From contig DIEP01000050.1 of assembly GCA_002418685.1 (NCBI GenBank), positions 1 through 10,303 on the forward strand: a DNA stretch of 10,303 nt, given 5' to 3'. The translations under genes were made by a program, and so were the position numbers. The notes beneath the pieces are model-generated. The model was not told where the DNA came from, searched no databases, and saw only the letters and a program-made list of their open reading frames with translations. Source of the DNA: Ignavibacteria bacterium UBA5771. Lineage in GTDB: Bacteria > Bacteroidota > Ignavibacteria > Kapaibacteriales > UBA2268. This document shows, one piece after another, positions 1-8,386 of the stretch; position 1 is the stretch's first letter; each line of letters starts with the position of its first letter.

Positions 1-12
1 TGAGGTTTTATT

Positions 13-771
13 ATGAATAAATATGATTTAAAAGGCAAAATCGCCATAGTTACTGGCGCAAGACGCGGAATTGGTCGCTCTATCTCTTTGTATTTTGCTC
101 AAAGTGGAGCAAAAGTCGTTGTTACTGATATTGATAAAGCAGACTGCCAATTGGTAGTTGACGAAATCAAAAAAATTGGAGGTGAAGGTCTTGCATTAAA
201 AGTCGATGTCTCACTCGAATCAGATATCAAGGACATGGTAAAAACAACCCTTGATAAATTTGGTAGAATAGACATTCTTGTCAACAATGCAGGTATTTTT
301 AAAACAAATGATTTGGGCGAAATGGATACAGCCGTTATCGACCAAATCCTTGCAATTAATTTACGTGGCACATTGTTAACCTGCAAATATGTTATTCCAT
401 CAATGAAAGCACAAAACTACGGTAAAATTATTAATCTTGCAAGTATTGCAGGGTTTGTATCTTTTGAAGCTGCATCTGTTTATTGCGCAACAAAGGGTGC
501 TATAGTAAATCTGACAAGACAGTTAGCATGCGATTTGGGTAAAAATAAAATAAATGTTAATGCTGTTGCACCAGGTGTAATTGAAACGCCTATGATAAGC
601 GATTTGGTGGCAACAGAAGAGGGTAAGAATGCACTCCTGAATGGAATTCCTTACAAAAGACTTGGCAAACCCGAAGATATTGCAAACGCAGTCACATTTT
701 TAGCAAGCGATGACAGTGACTATATCACAGGTCATACACTTCTTGTAGATGGTGGATGGATAGCTCAATAA
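13..771 (+). CDS. SDR-family NAD(P)-dependent oxidoreductase (FabG-like)
   Basis: A 252-residue classical short-chain dehydrogenase/reductase, the usual length for the family. The Rossmann cofactor motif TGARRGIG lies at residues 14-21, the NNAG motif at 91-94 and N116 in helix 4. The catalytic Ser-Tyr-Lys set is S144, Y157 and K161, and a PG motif follows near 187-188. Asp39 at the end of the second strand suggests NAD(H) rather than NADP(H); this is inference from family rules. The substrate cannot be read from sequence: relatives include 3-oxoacyl-ACP reductases and sugar or alcohol dehydrogenases. GAGG at 2-5 is a suitably spaced ribosome site for the ATG at 13. The protein should be cytosolic. 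The gene is followed at once by a terminator, so it is the last gene of its transcript; upstream partners lie outside the window. Confidence 0.93.
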   Translation: MNKYDLKGKIAIVTGARRGIGRSISLYFAQSGAKVVVTDIDKADCQLVVDEIKKIGGEGLALKVDVSLESDIKDMVKTTLDKFGRIDILVNNAGIFKTNDLGEMDTAVIDQILAINLRGTLLTCKYVIPSMKAQNYGKIINLASIAGFVSFEAASVYCATKGAIVNLTRQLACDLGKNKINVNAVAPGVIETPMISDLVATEEGKNALLNGIPYKRLGKPEDIANAVTFLASDDSDYITGHTLLVDGGWIAQ

Positions 772-798
772 ATTAAAGAATCTTATGATTTAACCTAT

Positions 799-825
799 GG
801 GAGTCGATTTAGACTCCCTTTTTTT
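799..825 (+). terminator. Rho-independent terminator after the SDR gene
   Basis: A perfect 7-bp stem, GGGAGTC (799-805) with GACTCCC (812-818), encloses a 6-base loop and is followed by seven T residues (819-825). It lies 28 bases after the SDR stop. A competing outer pairing, CTATGG (795-800) with CCATAG (831-836), is possible but would disrupt the terminator stem; I take it as chance. Confidence 0.88.
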
Positions 826-923
826 GGGTTCCATAGATTGATTCATCTTAATATATATTTTTTTTAAATATGCAATTCCATTTTACGTCAGCGAAATATA
901 TCATTTTTGAATTGAGAAATTGA

Positions 924-3206
924 ATGAAGTATAATAGTAGAAATGGCACTGATGTTGTATCAGGCGGAATTAATATATCTATATTATTGACTATATCAAT
1001 TGCCATTTTATTGATAGTGCCTGGAATTATCTCTTTATTATGGTATCATAGATATGTAAGTGAAGAATTTGCCAGCTCTTATCAAAAGGAATATAATTCT
1101 AAAATTGAGCTTATCAAAAATGAATTCGAGTATGAATATTTCATTCGTCCTGACCACTTCAAAATAGAATTAAATAATTTTATTACAAACGACAATCAAT
1201 TAGAGAATTTAATTATTTTTTCTGATAATGGCGAATTAGTTTACTCTTTAAAATTCAACCCAAACATTAACTTCAATGACCTTTCCCAAAAAGCAAAAAC
1301 AAATAATTTAAAGAATCATAATATTTTTGTAAAAATACTTTTGAAAACGGGTAGTGTGGAATATATTGCATTTTTTGAAATAAATTCATCACCTCTGCAT
1401 GAGCAAATTTCATCATTTAGGGATATACTGCTATTCCGAACAATAGTGACTTCGATATTTATTATACTTCTTCTTTTTGTCATAATTGCAATAATTTTTC
1501 GACCGTTGTCACGTTTAAATTATGATCTTTCTGATATTGCAGATAATGGACTTACTAAAAAACTTGACGAATCATATAACATTAAAGAATTCCGCCTCAT
1601 TGCAGAATCTATTAATAAAATAATTGAAAGAGTCTCTAATTCTCAAAATGAGCTCATTAATGAATTAAAAGATTCATCGCGTGCATTGCAAATTCAAAAT
1701 AAAGAGCTTGAAATTGCAAAACAAAAAGCTGAAGAATCAAATAGAATGAAAAGCGAGTTTGTGGCAAATGTTAGCCATGAAATACGCACTCCAATGAACG
1801 CTATTATTGGGTTTTCCGATATTTTAAAAGATAAACTAACCCAAGAGGACTACAAGTTCTATCTTGATTCTATTATATCGTCGGGCAAAACATTACTGGC
1901 TCTTATTAATGATATTTTAGATTTTTCAAAAATTGAAGCAGGTAAATTAAGATTGGAATATGTTTCAATAAATTTGAAAAGCATATTTAATGATATAGTA
2001 GCACTATACGAAGCAAAGGCAAGCGAGAAACACCTTGAATTTATTAGCTATTACGACTTGAATCTTCCCGAATATTTGATTCTTGATGAATACAGATTAA
2101 AACAAATAATCACTAATCTTTTGACAAATGCAATCAAATTTACTGATGCAGGTTGGGTGAAATTCAGTATGTATTTAAATCAGTATAATCCAATCACAAG
2201 TTCAATCGATTTGCAAATTATTATTGAAGACACAGGGATCGGGATTGCTGAAGAAGATCAAAAGAAAATATTTCTGCCATTTGTTCAGCAATCGGGACAA
2301 AGCACAAGAAAATATGGCGGAACAGGTTTAGGATTGGCGATTACAAAGCAATTGCTATCTTTAATGGATGGTGAAATGAAACTTGAGAGCATTCCCAATA
2401 AAGGTTCAAAATTTATTGTTGAATTGAAAAAAGTTGCCATTTCTTCAGTAAAAGAATCCGAAAAAGAATTGGAAATGGAAGATTTTGCTTTCGAGAAATC
2501 GAAAGTTTTATTGGTTGATGATATTGAATTAAATAGAACATTGCTTAAAGAACTATTTGCGGGAAGTAATTTGAACTTTATTGATGCTGCTGACGGGATT
2601 GAAGCAATATCAAAAGCAAAAGAATATCTACCTGATTTGATTATAATGGATATTAAAATGCCAAGAATGGATGGGATTGAAGCCACTACTTATTTAAAAA
2701 ATTCTGAAATAACCAAGGATATCCCAATCGTCGCACTGACTGCTTCTGCTTTACGTTCCGAGCAAGAAAAGTATCAACAATTAGGTTTTGATGCTGTTCT
2801 CGTTAAACCCGTTGAAAAGAAAGTAATAACAGATACTTTCAAAAAATATTTACATTATAAAGAAGTCATTATTGAAAATATTAGTTCAGGAACAAATTCC
2901 AAAAGTCTTGATGAAAAGATTGATTCACAATTATCCAATGATCTTGACTTATCACAATTAGCTGAATCCGAAAGAGAATATTTAATAAATTATATTATTA
3001 AAAATGCAACTAATCTTAGAAACACTCTCATTATCAGTGATGTTAAAAAATTTGCTGATGAACTTTATTCTTTCGCCGTCAAAAACAATTTACAAATTAT
3101 GATGGATTTATCTGCTCAACTCAAGGAATATGTATCAAAATTCCAATTGGAACAGTTAAAATCTTCTTTACTTCAAATTGAACATTTAAATACAGAAATA
3201 AAATAG
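924..3206 (+). CDS. Membrane-bound hybrid sensor histidine kinase with receiver domain
   Basis: A 760-residue hybrid two-component kinase. Residues about 17-41 and 168-192 are membrane helices flanking a roughly 125-residue extracytoplasmic sensor region that I cannot assign to a family. A degenerate HAMP-like linker (about 192-240) and a coiled coil (about 240-275) lead into HisKA, with the phospho-acceptor His285 in the H-box SHEIRTP. The ATPase domain shows the N-box (N402 in NLLTNAIKFT), G1 DTGIG (436-440) and G2 GGTGLGL (465-471). The receiver domain (about 526-641) has the acidic pair D532/D533, phospho-Asp D576, T606 and K628, all canonical. The helical tail (about 665-756) resembles an HPt bundle but shows no obvious phospho-His motif. 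Start: ATG 924 has only a weak GAG-containing ribosome site. Signal and target are unknown; no dedicated output regulator is adjacent. Confidence 0.95.
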   Translation: MKYNSRNGTDVVSGGINISILLTISIAILLIVPGIISLLWYHRYVSEEFASSYQKEYNSKIELIKNEFEYEYFIRPDHFKIELNNFITNDNQLENLIIFSDNGELVYSLKFNPNINFNDLSQKAKTNNLKNHNIFVKILLKTGSVEYIAFFEINSSPLHEQISSFRDILLFRTIVTSIFIILLLFVIIAIIFRPLSRLNYDLSDIADNGLTKKLDESYNIKEFRLIAESINKIIERVSNSQNELINELKDSSRALQIQNKELEIAKQKAEESNRMKSEFVANVSHEIRTPMNAIIGFSDILKDKLTQEDYKFYLDSIISSGKTLLALINDILDFSKIEAGKLRLEYVSINLKSIFNDIVALYEAKASEKHLEFISYYDLNLPEYLILDEYRLKQIITNLLTNAIKFTDAGWVKFSMYLNQYNPITSSIDLQIIIEDTGIGIAEEDQKKIFLPFVQQSGQSTRKYGGTGLGLAITKQLLSLMDGEMKLESIPNKGSKFIVELKKVAISSVKESEKELEMEDFAFEKSKVLLVDDIELNRTLLKELFAGSNLNFIDAADGIEAISKAKEYLPDLIIMDIKMPRMDGIEATTYLKNSEITKDIPIVALTASALRSEQEKYQQLGFDAVLVKPVEKKVITDTFKKYLHYKEVIIENISSGTNSKSLDEKIDSQLSNDLDLSQLAESEREYLINYIIKNATNLRNTLIISDVKKFADELYSFAVKNNLQIMMDLSAQLKEYVSKFQLEQLKSSLLQIEHLNTEIK

Positions 3207-3208
3207 AA

Positions 3209-3400
3209 ATGATAGAAGAAAATAAATTTATGGTAAGCAATCACAATGGCAGTAACCGATTAATTCTAAAAGTAGATGACTTAGTCGAAAATATGCAGCG
3301 CGAAACAATCTGGTATAATAGCACGCAGAATCAGTGTTCGACTTTTTATTTCTCTTTAACACAATTCACAGAGGAGCAAAATGGCAACATTATTTTATAA
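3209..3400 (+). CDS. Doubtful 63-residue ORF between kinase and hutI
   Basis: An open frame begins 2 bases after the kinase stop and runs 20 bases into hutI. It has no ribosome site of its own, though reinitiation from the kinase gene could be imagined. The product has no recognisable domain, signal peptide or membrane helix, and its end overlaps the strong hutI ribosome site and start. The same stretch contains a TATAAT-like promoter candidate, so it may be only a leader region. I list it because it occupies the gap, but it is more likely non-coding than a gene. Confidence 0.2.
   Translation: MIEENKFMVSNHNGSNRLILKVDDLVENMQRETIWYNSTQNQCSTFYFSLTQFTEEQNGNIIL
3311..3319 (+). promoter_or_regulatory. 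Candidate extended -10 promoter element for hutI
   Basis: The sequence TGGTATAAT matches an extended -10 (TGnTATAAT) about 60 bases upstream of the hutI start. There is no good TTGACA-like -35 at the usual spacing. In an AT-rich genome, and in phyla with non-standard sigma factors, such matches can be chance. If real, hutI could be expressed independently of the kinase gene. Confidence 0.3.
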
Positions 3401-4682
3401 TATTAGTTCATTAGTTAGAATTGCAAAAAATCGCGAGAAATATAAAATTAGCGAAGAAATGCAGGATATATGCGAAGAGCATAATTCCGCAATGATTTTC
3501 GATGAAAAAATATTATGGGTAGGAAACCAACAATTAGTTGAGCAATATATTGATAACAAACAAAATGCAGTCAGGACGCACGTTCCTTTTACAATCACAA
3601 ATTTAAACCAGCCATATAAAATTGATAAAATCTATGATTTATCAGGCAAAACAGTTATGCCAGGATTTGCGGATCCTCACACTCATTTAATTTTTGGAGG
3701 CTCTCGAGCAAATGAATTTATCAGAAGATTGCAGGGTGCAACTTATATTGATATTGCAAAAGAAGGTGGCGGAATTCTCTCCACTGTTCGAGCCACTCGC
3801 AATGCTTCATCAGAAGAACTCTATGAAAACTCAGAGCATTTAATATTAAGTGCAATCAAACACGGGACGGTAGCATTTGAAATAAAGAGTGGATATGGCT
3901 TGGATTTGAATACAGAATTAAAAATGCTTCGAGTTATTAAAAAACTAAAAGAATGTTTGCCCATTCATATATCTCCAACATTTCTCGGCGCTCACGATTT
4001 TCCCGAAGAATATAAGAACAATCACGATAAATACGTGAATATCATCTGCGAAGAAATGCTCCCAAAAGTTGCCGAAGAACATCTGGCTGATTATTGCGAT
4101 GCTTTTGTCGACAAAGGATATTATACAATTGATCAAGCCGAGAAAATCTTCCGAAAGGCAATGGATTTAGGCTTGAAAATTAAAATGCATGCCGATGAGC
4201 TTGCACAATTTGGTGGAGCAGAATTAGCCTCGCGGATTAATGCGGTTTCTGCCGATCATCTCTTAATGGTTAGCGATGAAGGAATAAAAAGTTTAGCAAA
4301 ATCAAAAACTGTCGCAACTTTGTTACCTGGCACATCCTTTTTTATTCGCGTTCCTTATGCCCCTGCACGAAAGATTGTTGATGCAGGCGCAATCACCGCC
4401 CTTGCAACAGATTGCAACCCTGGTTCATCATTTACAGAAAATATGCAGATGATTCTATGGCTTGCAGCAATCAATTTGAAAATGACAGCAGAGGAATCGC
4501 TTGTTGCCTGCACTTTGAATTCGGCATACGCTATCGAGCAATCCCATAAGCTTGGCAGCATCGAAATTGGCAAAGAATCATCATTCATTGTGCTTGACTC
4601 TTCAACATACAAAGATTTATTCTATCATTACGGTGTCAATCATATAGAGCAAGTTTTTATCAAGGGAGTTGAAATAAAATAA
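3381..4682 (+). CDS. hutI: Imidazolonepropionase (histidine degradation)
   Basis: A 433-residue amidohydrolase that hydrolyses 4-imidazolone-5-propanoate to N-formimino-L-glutamate, the third step of histidine breakdown. The HxH metal site is H100/H102 in DPHTH. Other HutI landmarks follow: GGxR near 106-109, EGGGILSTVRATR (128-140), KSGYGL (169-174), FLGAH (201-205, metal/substrate His205), MHADE (269-273, His270), His293 and ATDCNPGS (342-349, catalytic Asp344). The length is slightly above the usual 400-420, from a longer segment before the first metal motif (about 50-85). GAGGAG at 3371-3376 is a strong ribosome site supporting the ATG at 3381. No other hut gene is in the window, so the rest of the pathway must be encoded elsewhere or just outside. 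The protein should be cytosolic and bind one Zn or Fe. Confidence 0.96.
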   Translation: MATLFYNISSLVRIAKNREKYKISEEMQDICEEHNSAMIFDEKILWVGNQQLVEQYIDNKQNAVRTHVPFTITNLNQPYKIDKIYDLSGKTVMPGFADPHTHLIFGGSRANEFIRRLQGATYIDIAKEGGGILSTVRATRNASSEELYENSEHLILSAIKHGTVAFEIKSGYGLDLNTELKMLRVIKKLKECLPIHISPTFLGAHDFPEEYKNNHDKYVNIICEEMLPKVAEEHLADYCDAFVDKGYYTIDQAEKIFRKAMDLGLKIKMHADELAQFGGAELASRINAVSADHLLMVSDEGIKSLAKSKTVATLLPGTSFFIRVPYAPARKIVDAGAITALATDCNPGSSFTENMQMILWLAAINLKMTAEESLVACTLNSAYAIEQSHKLGSIEIGKESSFIVLDSSTYKDLFYHYGVNHIEQVFIKGVEIK

Positions 4683-4770
4683 TTACTTTGAATATTTTGA
4701 TACTTCCAAATACTCGGGAACGACCTGGCGCTATATTGACATTTCCATATATAAATAATATATAAATACA

Positions 4771-4803
4771 AAAAAAGGGTGAACTTCAAATCCACCCTTT
4801 TTT
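4771..4803. terminator. Bidirectional terminator between hutI and the hyd operon
   Basis: The stem GGGTG (4777-4781) pairs with CACCC (4793-4797) and is extended by AAAAAA on the left (4771-4776) pairing with TTTTTT on the right (4798-4803). The T-run serves plus-strand transcripts from hutI. The complementary run serves minus-strand transcripts from hydA, whose stop is 26 bases away. This is the expected arrangement between convergent genes. Confidence 0.85.
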
Positions 4804-4828
4804 ATAAAAATAAATTATCTGAATTTAT

Positions 4829-6706
4829 TTATGCTATATAACTGCCTCGTTTGACATAACCCGTATGCAATAGTTTATGAGATAAATGCCCGCAAGGACC
4901 ATCCGTTAGGAATTTCTCATAAATATATTGAACGTGTGGGTTTTCGTGCGATTTACGGATTGGCAACCCTTCGTCTTCTTTATAAATTGCTTCAGCACGT
5001 TTCTTGCGAATCTCCAAGGAAGTGGGAATTGGCTGGCCTCCCCCACCGATACATCCACCTGGGCAAGCCATAACTTCAATAAAATGAATATCATTCAATT
5101 CTCCTCTTCTCAAGGCTTCCATTACTTTTTCTGCATTCGCTGTTCCATGTGCAATCATAAAGTTAAGATCCACGCCTTCTAAAAATGACCATTCGGGTTT
5201 GACATTTTCCAAATGCACAGATGCTTGACGAACTCCTTCCATTCCACGGCAAGGTAATACTTCGAGATTTTCAAACGGAACAGGCCGTCCTGTGACTAAT
5301 TCGTATGCTGTTCTCAAAGCAGCTTCCATAACGCCACCTGTCGCACCGAAAATCAAACCTGCACCCGACGCTTCACCAAAAGGTTCGTCAAATTTCGATT
5401 TACTGAGTTCGGGCAAATAAATCCCCGCTTCTTTAATCATTTGAGCAAGTTCTCGAGTTGTTAAACCGTAATCCACATCTTTGAATCCTGAGCTATCCAT
5501 TTCGGGACGATTGCACTCGAATTTCTTTGCGCTGCAAGGCATCAAAGCAACTGACACAATGTTTGCAGGATCAATATTTTCTTCTTGAGCATAAAACGTC
5601 TTGATAACTGCACCGAACATTTGCTGTGGCGATTTAGCAGTGGAAAGATGATCAAGATATTCAGGATAAAAATGCTCAATATACTTTACCCAACCTGGTG
5701 AGCAAGATGTAAATTGAGGCAATTTCACATTGGGATCTTTATCAACAAGTGCGCTTTTTAATCTAAGCAACAATTCAGTTCCTTCTTCCATAATTGTTAA
5801 ATCTGCTGTAAAATTGGTATCGAAAACTTTGTCGAAGCCGATCATCTTTAGAGCAGTATTAAGTTCATTAGTTAATGAAGTTCCAGCAGGAAGACCAAAT
5901 TCTTCGCCAATTGCTGCTCGTGGAGATGGTGCAGTTTGAATCACAACATGCTTCTGGGGATTATCGATTGCTTCCCAAATCTCATCCGATGGATCATTTG
6001 CTCTTAATGCACCGGTCGGACAGCGATTTATACATTGACCGCAATTGATACAAATGACTTCAGCTAATGGTTTATCAAGGAACGTAGTAATTTTTGTATC
6101 ATATCCGCGATTAACAGCATCAAGGGCGCCAACTTCTTGCAAATCTATACAAGTCCGCACACAGCGACGACATAAAATACATTTATTCATATCACGAACT
6201 ACTGAATAGCTCGATTTATCTACTTCATAAAAGGGTTCTTGGACGTGACCATAACGATAAAAATCGACCCCATACTCTTTTGCAAGTTTTTGTAATTCGC
6301 AATTGTTATTTCTGTTGCAAGAATAACATTCTCCATAATGATCGCTTATCATTAAATCGAGAATATGGCGTCGAGCTTTACGAACTTTTTCGCTCGAAGT
6401 ATGGATTTTGATGCTTTGAGTAATTGGATATGCACAAGATGCTTGAAGCGTTCGCATACCTTCAACTTCAACAAGGCAAATACGGCAAACACCTGCTATA
6501 CATAAATCTTCGTGGAAGCATAATGTGGGTATATGGATATTGTGCATTTTGCAAGATTCCAATATGGTCATTCCAAATGGAACTTTATAAGGGGTGCCAT
6601 TTATTTCAATATTTATAGTTCCACCAATTTTTTCGGGTTCATTATTTTCAATTACTAACGCCTGTTGAGAAACAGGGATTCTGTCTTTATAAGCATTATC
6701 ACTCAT
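4829..6706 (-). CDS. hydA: [FeFe] hydrogenase catalytic subunit HydA
   Basis: A 625-residue cytosolic hydrogenase (2H+ + 2e- to and from H2), the last gene of the operon. The N-terminal NuoG-like [2Fe-2S] domain has C63, C74, C77 and C91. A His-Cys [4Fe-4S] site follows (H123, C127, C130, C136). Two ferredoxin clusters use C176/C179/C182/C186 and C219/C222/C225/C229. The H-cluster domain shows L1 TSCSPGW (333-339), L2 MPCSAKKFE (389-397, C391) and L3 ACPGGCIGGGGQP (547-559, C548 and C552). L1 carries one Cys where clostridial enzymes have two (see findings). The protein ends soon after the H-cluster domain, without an extra C-terminal cluster domain. Start: the ATG at 6706 follows GGAGAA (6716-6711). 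A longer frame beginning with TTG at 6718 would lie on the ribosome site itself and is unlikely. Fifteen bases separate it from hydB. Confidence 0.96.
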   Translation of the reverse strand: MSDNAYKDRIPVSQQALVIENNEPEKIGGTINIEINGTPYKVPFGMTILESCKMHNIHIPTLCFHEDLCIAGVCRICLVEVEGMRTLQASCAYPITQSIKIHTSSEKVRKARRHILDLMISDHYGECYSCNRNNNCELQKLAKEYGVDFYRYGHVQEPFYEVDKSSYSVVRDMNKCILCRRCVRTCIDLQEVGALDAVNRGYDTKITTFLDKPLAEVICINCGQCINRCPTGALRANDPSDEIWEAIDNPQKHVVIQTAPSPRAAIGEEFGLPAGTSLTNELNTALKMIGFDKVFDTNFTADLTIMEEGTELLLRLKSALVDKDPNVKLPQFTSCSPGWVKYIEHFYPEYLDHLSTAKSPQQMFGAVIKTFYAQEENIDPANIVSVALMPCSAKKFECNRPEMDSSGFKDVDYGLTTRELAQMIKEAGIYLPELSKSKFDEPFGEASGAGLIFGATGGVMEAALRTAYELVTGRPVPFENLEVLPCRGMEGVRQASVHLENVKPEWSFLEGVDLNFMIAHGTANAEKVMEALRRGELNDIHFIEVMACPGGCIGGGGQPIPTSLEIRKKRAEAIYKEDEGLPIRKSHENPHVQYIYEKFLTDGPCGHLSHKLLHTGYVKRGSYIA

Positions 6707-6710
6707 TATT

Positions 6711-6716
6711 TTCTCC
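6711..6716 (-). promoter_or_regulatory. Ribosome binding site of hydA that decides its start
   Basis: GGAGAA on the minus strand, with its GGAG core ending 6 bases before the ATG at 6706. Because the upstream in-frame TTG (6718) overlaps this site, the ATG is the better start and the protein is 625 rather than 629 residues. Confidence 0.8.
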
Positions 6717-6721
6717 AAATT

Positions 6722-7894
6722 TTAATATTTTGATAAAATTTCGTCACCAAAATGCTTCATAATCGTAATAAATGAATTCGGACTTGATTGGCCTAATCCA
6801 CATTTTGAAGCTACTTGCATTGTTTCACCAAGGGATATCAATTCCCTTAAATACTGAACAGAACATTCTCCGCGTTCAATCATAAATACGCCATCGAGTA
6901 ATTTTTTATTTCCAATACGGCACGGCGTGCATTGTCCGCAAGATTCTTCAGTAAAGAATTCCATAAAATTCTCAAGGATTTTCAACATATCCCGTGAATT
7001 ATTAAATACGATGATTGAACCACCCGTCGGCACATCCTCAAATGAGATATTCCGATGTAATTCTGCTTCAGGAATACAAATTCCCGATGCTCCACCGACT
7101 TGTACTGCTTTGACATCTCTTGCACCTGCCATTTCAATAATTTCCATAATTGTTGTACCATAAGGTATTTCATATACTCCAGGGCGGTCGACATCACCTG
7201 AAACGCTAATTAACTTTGTGCCTCGTGATTTTTCTGTTCCGATTGAAGTAAACCAATCTACTCCTTTGTTAATTAAAATTGGCACTGTAGCAAGTGTTTC
7301 CACATTATTGACAACAGTTGGAAATCCCATATAACCTGTATTTGCAGGATAAGGTGGGCGATTTCTTGGTTCCCCACGGTTTCCTTCGAGAGACTCAATC
7401 AATGCTGATTCCTCTCCGCAAACATAAGCACCGGAGCCAAGTCGAATTTCAATATCAAAATCGAATCCGCTTCCAAGTATATTTTTTCCCAATCTTCCCG
7501 AATTGTGCAATTGCTGTAGTGTTGCTTGCATCTCGTCAATCATATAGGAGTATTCGCCTCTTAAATAAACAAATCCATGATGTGCGCCAATTGCATAACC
7601 GCAAATTGTCATCCCATTAAAAACTTGTTCGGTAAATTCAGTCAATAATAATCTATCTTTGAATGTGCCGGGTTCACCTTCATCGGCATTGCATATAACA
7701 TACTTTTTATCAGATTGAGCGGCAGACGCTAACATCCATTTTGATCCCGCGGGGAATCCTGCACCACCTCTACCTTTCAAACCCGATTCGCGAACAGCAA
7801 ATAAGATGTCGATTGGTTTCATGTTTAAAGCTTTCTGCAATCCATCGCCACAATTTTCCTGTTTAAATACTATCGCTTTATTTAGAATTGGCAT
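6722..7894 (-). CDS. hydB: NuoF-like NADH-binding hydrogenase subunit HydB
   Basis: A 390-residue flavoprotein homologous to the 51-kDa NuoF subunit of complex I. It should bind FMN and NAD(H) and pass electrons to HydA. The FMN/NADH glycine-rich segment is GRGGAGFPAGSKW (41-53), followed by NADEGEPGTFKDR (69-81), GSGAYVCGEESALIES (153-168) and an SLBB-like region (about 225-275). The C-terminal [4Fe-4S] site uses C319/C322/C325 (CGQCTPC) and C365. It starts almost directly at the NuoF core and stops just after the cluster. It therefore lacks the N-terminal thioredoxin-like [2Fe-2S] domain and the C-terminal two-cluster ferredoxin domain of bifurcating HydB proteins such as that of Thermotoga. 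A strong ribosome site GGGAGG overlaps the final codons of hydC, and the genes are 2 bases apart, implying translational coupling. Confidence 0.95.
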   Translation of the reverse strand: MPILNKAIVFKQENCGDGLQKALNMKPIDILFAVRESGLKGRGGAGFPAGSKWMLASAAQSDKKYVICNADEGEPGTFKDRLLLTEFTEQVFNGMTICGYAIGAHHGFVYLRGEYSYMIDEMQATLQQLHNSGRLGKNILGSGFDFDIEIRLGSGAYVCGEESALIESLEGNRGEPRNRPPYPANTGYMGFPTVVNNVETLATVPILINKGVDWFTSIGTEKSRGTKLISVSGDVDRPGVYEIPYGTTIMEIIEMAGARDVKAVQVGGASGICIPEAELHRNISFEDVPTGGSIIVFNNSRDMLKILENFMEFFTEESCGQCTPCRIGNKKLLDGVFMIERGECSVQYLRELISLGETMQVASKCGLGQSSPNSFITIMKHFGDEILSKY

Positions 7895-7896
7895 TT

Positions 7897-8376
7897 TTAC
7901 CTCCCTTTAATTTGATCTAAAATTTCAACAACTTTCCGTGGGGTCAATTTGGAATATACTTGATTATTAATGAGCATCGCAGGACCTTGATCGCACATTC
8001 CAAGGCAACTAACGTATGCGAGGGAATATTTTTCGTCGCTGGAAATCTCGCCAAATTTTATACCTAATTCCCTTTCGAGTGCTCGAGCAATTCCATCTTT
8101 ATTCGTTAAATCGCAAGAAATTGTTTTGCAAAGACGAATATTATATTTTGCCCGCTTTGTTGTATTCAGAAAAGAGTAAAATGTAGTCACTCCATATACT
8201 TCAACGGGATGTATATCCAGCAAACGAGCTATTTCTTGCTGTGCAACATCCGAGATGTGTCCATAACGAATTTGGATTTCTTGCAAGATTGGCAGCAAGG
8301 ACTGCCTTCCCGCACCATATTTTTCGACTAACGAGGAAATTTCCTCTGTTAGTGTATTAATTTCACTTACTAACAT
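7897..8376 (-). CDS. hydC: NuoE-like [2Fe-2S] hydrogenase subunit HydC
   Basis: A 159-residue homologue of the 24-kDa NuoE subunit of complex I, with an N-terminal helical part and a thioredoxin-like [2Fe-2S] domain. The four ligands are C83 and C88 (C-x4-C) and C124 and C128 (C-x3-C, in SCLGMCDQGP). Family landmarks such as the helical segment near 26-40 and YGVTTFYSFL (61-70) are present. The length is normal. Together with HydB it forms the NADH-oxidising or -reducing module of the hydrogenase. AAAGGA at 8388-8383 is the ribosome site and overlaps the stop of the upstream response-regulator gene. The last codons, encoding KGR, double as the hydB ribosome site. It should be cytosolic. Confidence 0.95.
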   Translation of the reverse strand: MLVSEINTLTEEISSLVEKYGAGRQSLLPILQEIQIRYGHISDVAQQEIARLLDIHPVEVYGVTTFYSFLNTTKRAKYNIRLCKTISCDLTNKDGIARALERELGIKFGEISSDEKYSLAYVSCLGMCDQGPAMLINNQVYSKLTPRKVVEILDQIKGR

Positions 8377-8386
8377 TTTTTTTCCT

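Noticed and set aside
4684..4764. Short open frame after hutI (reads YFDTSKYSGTTWRYIDISIYK, then stop)
   Set aside because: It has no start codon or ribosome site, about 27 codons, and no recognisable family. It may be a fragment or chance.
5730..5939. Plus-strand open frame inside hydA, and similar frames elsewhere in the hyd and hutI genes
   Set aside because: They are antisense to genes with full motif sets and have no recognisable domains.
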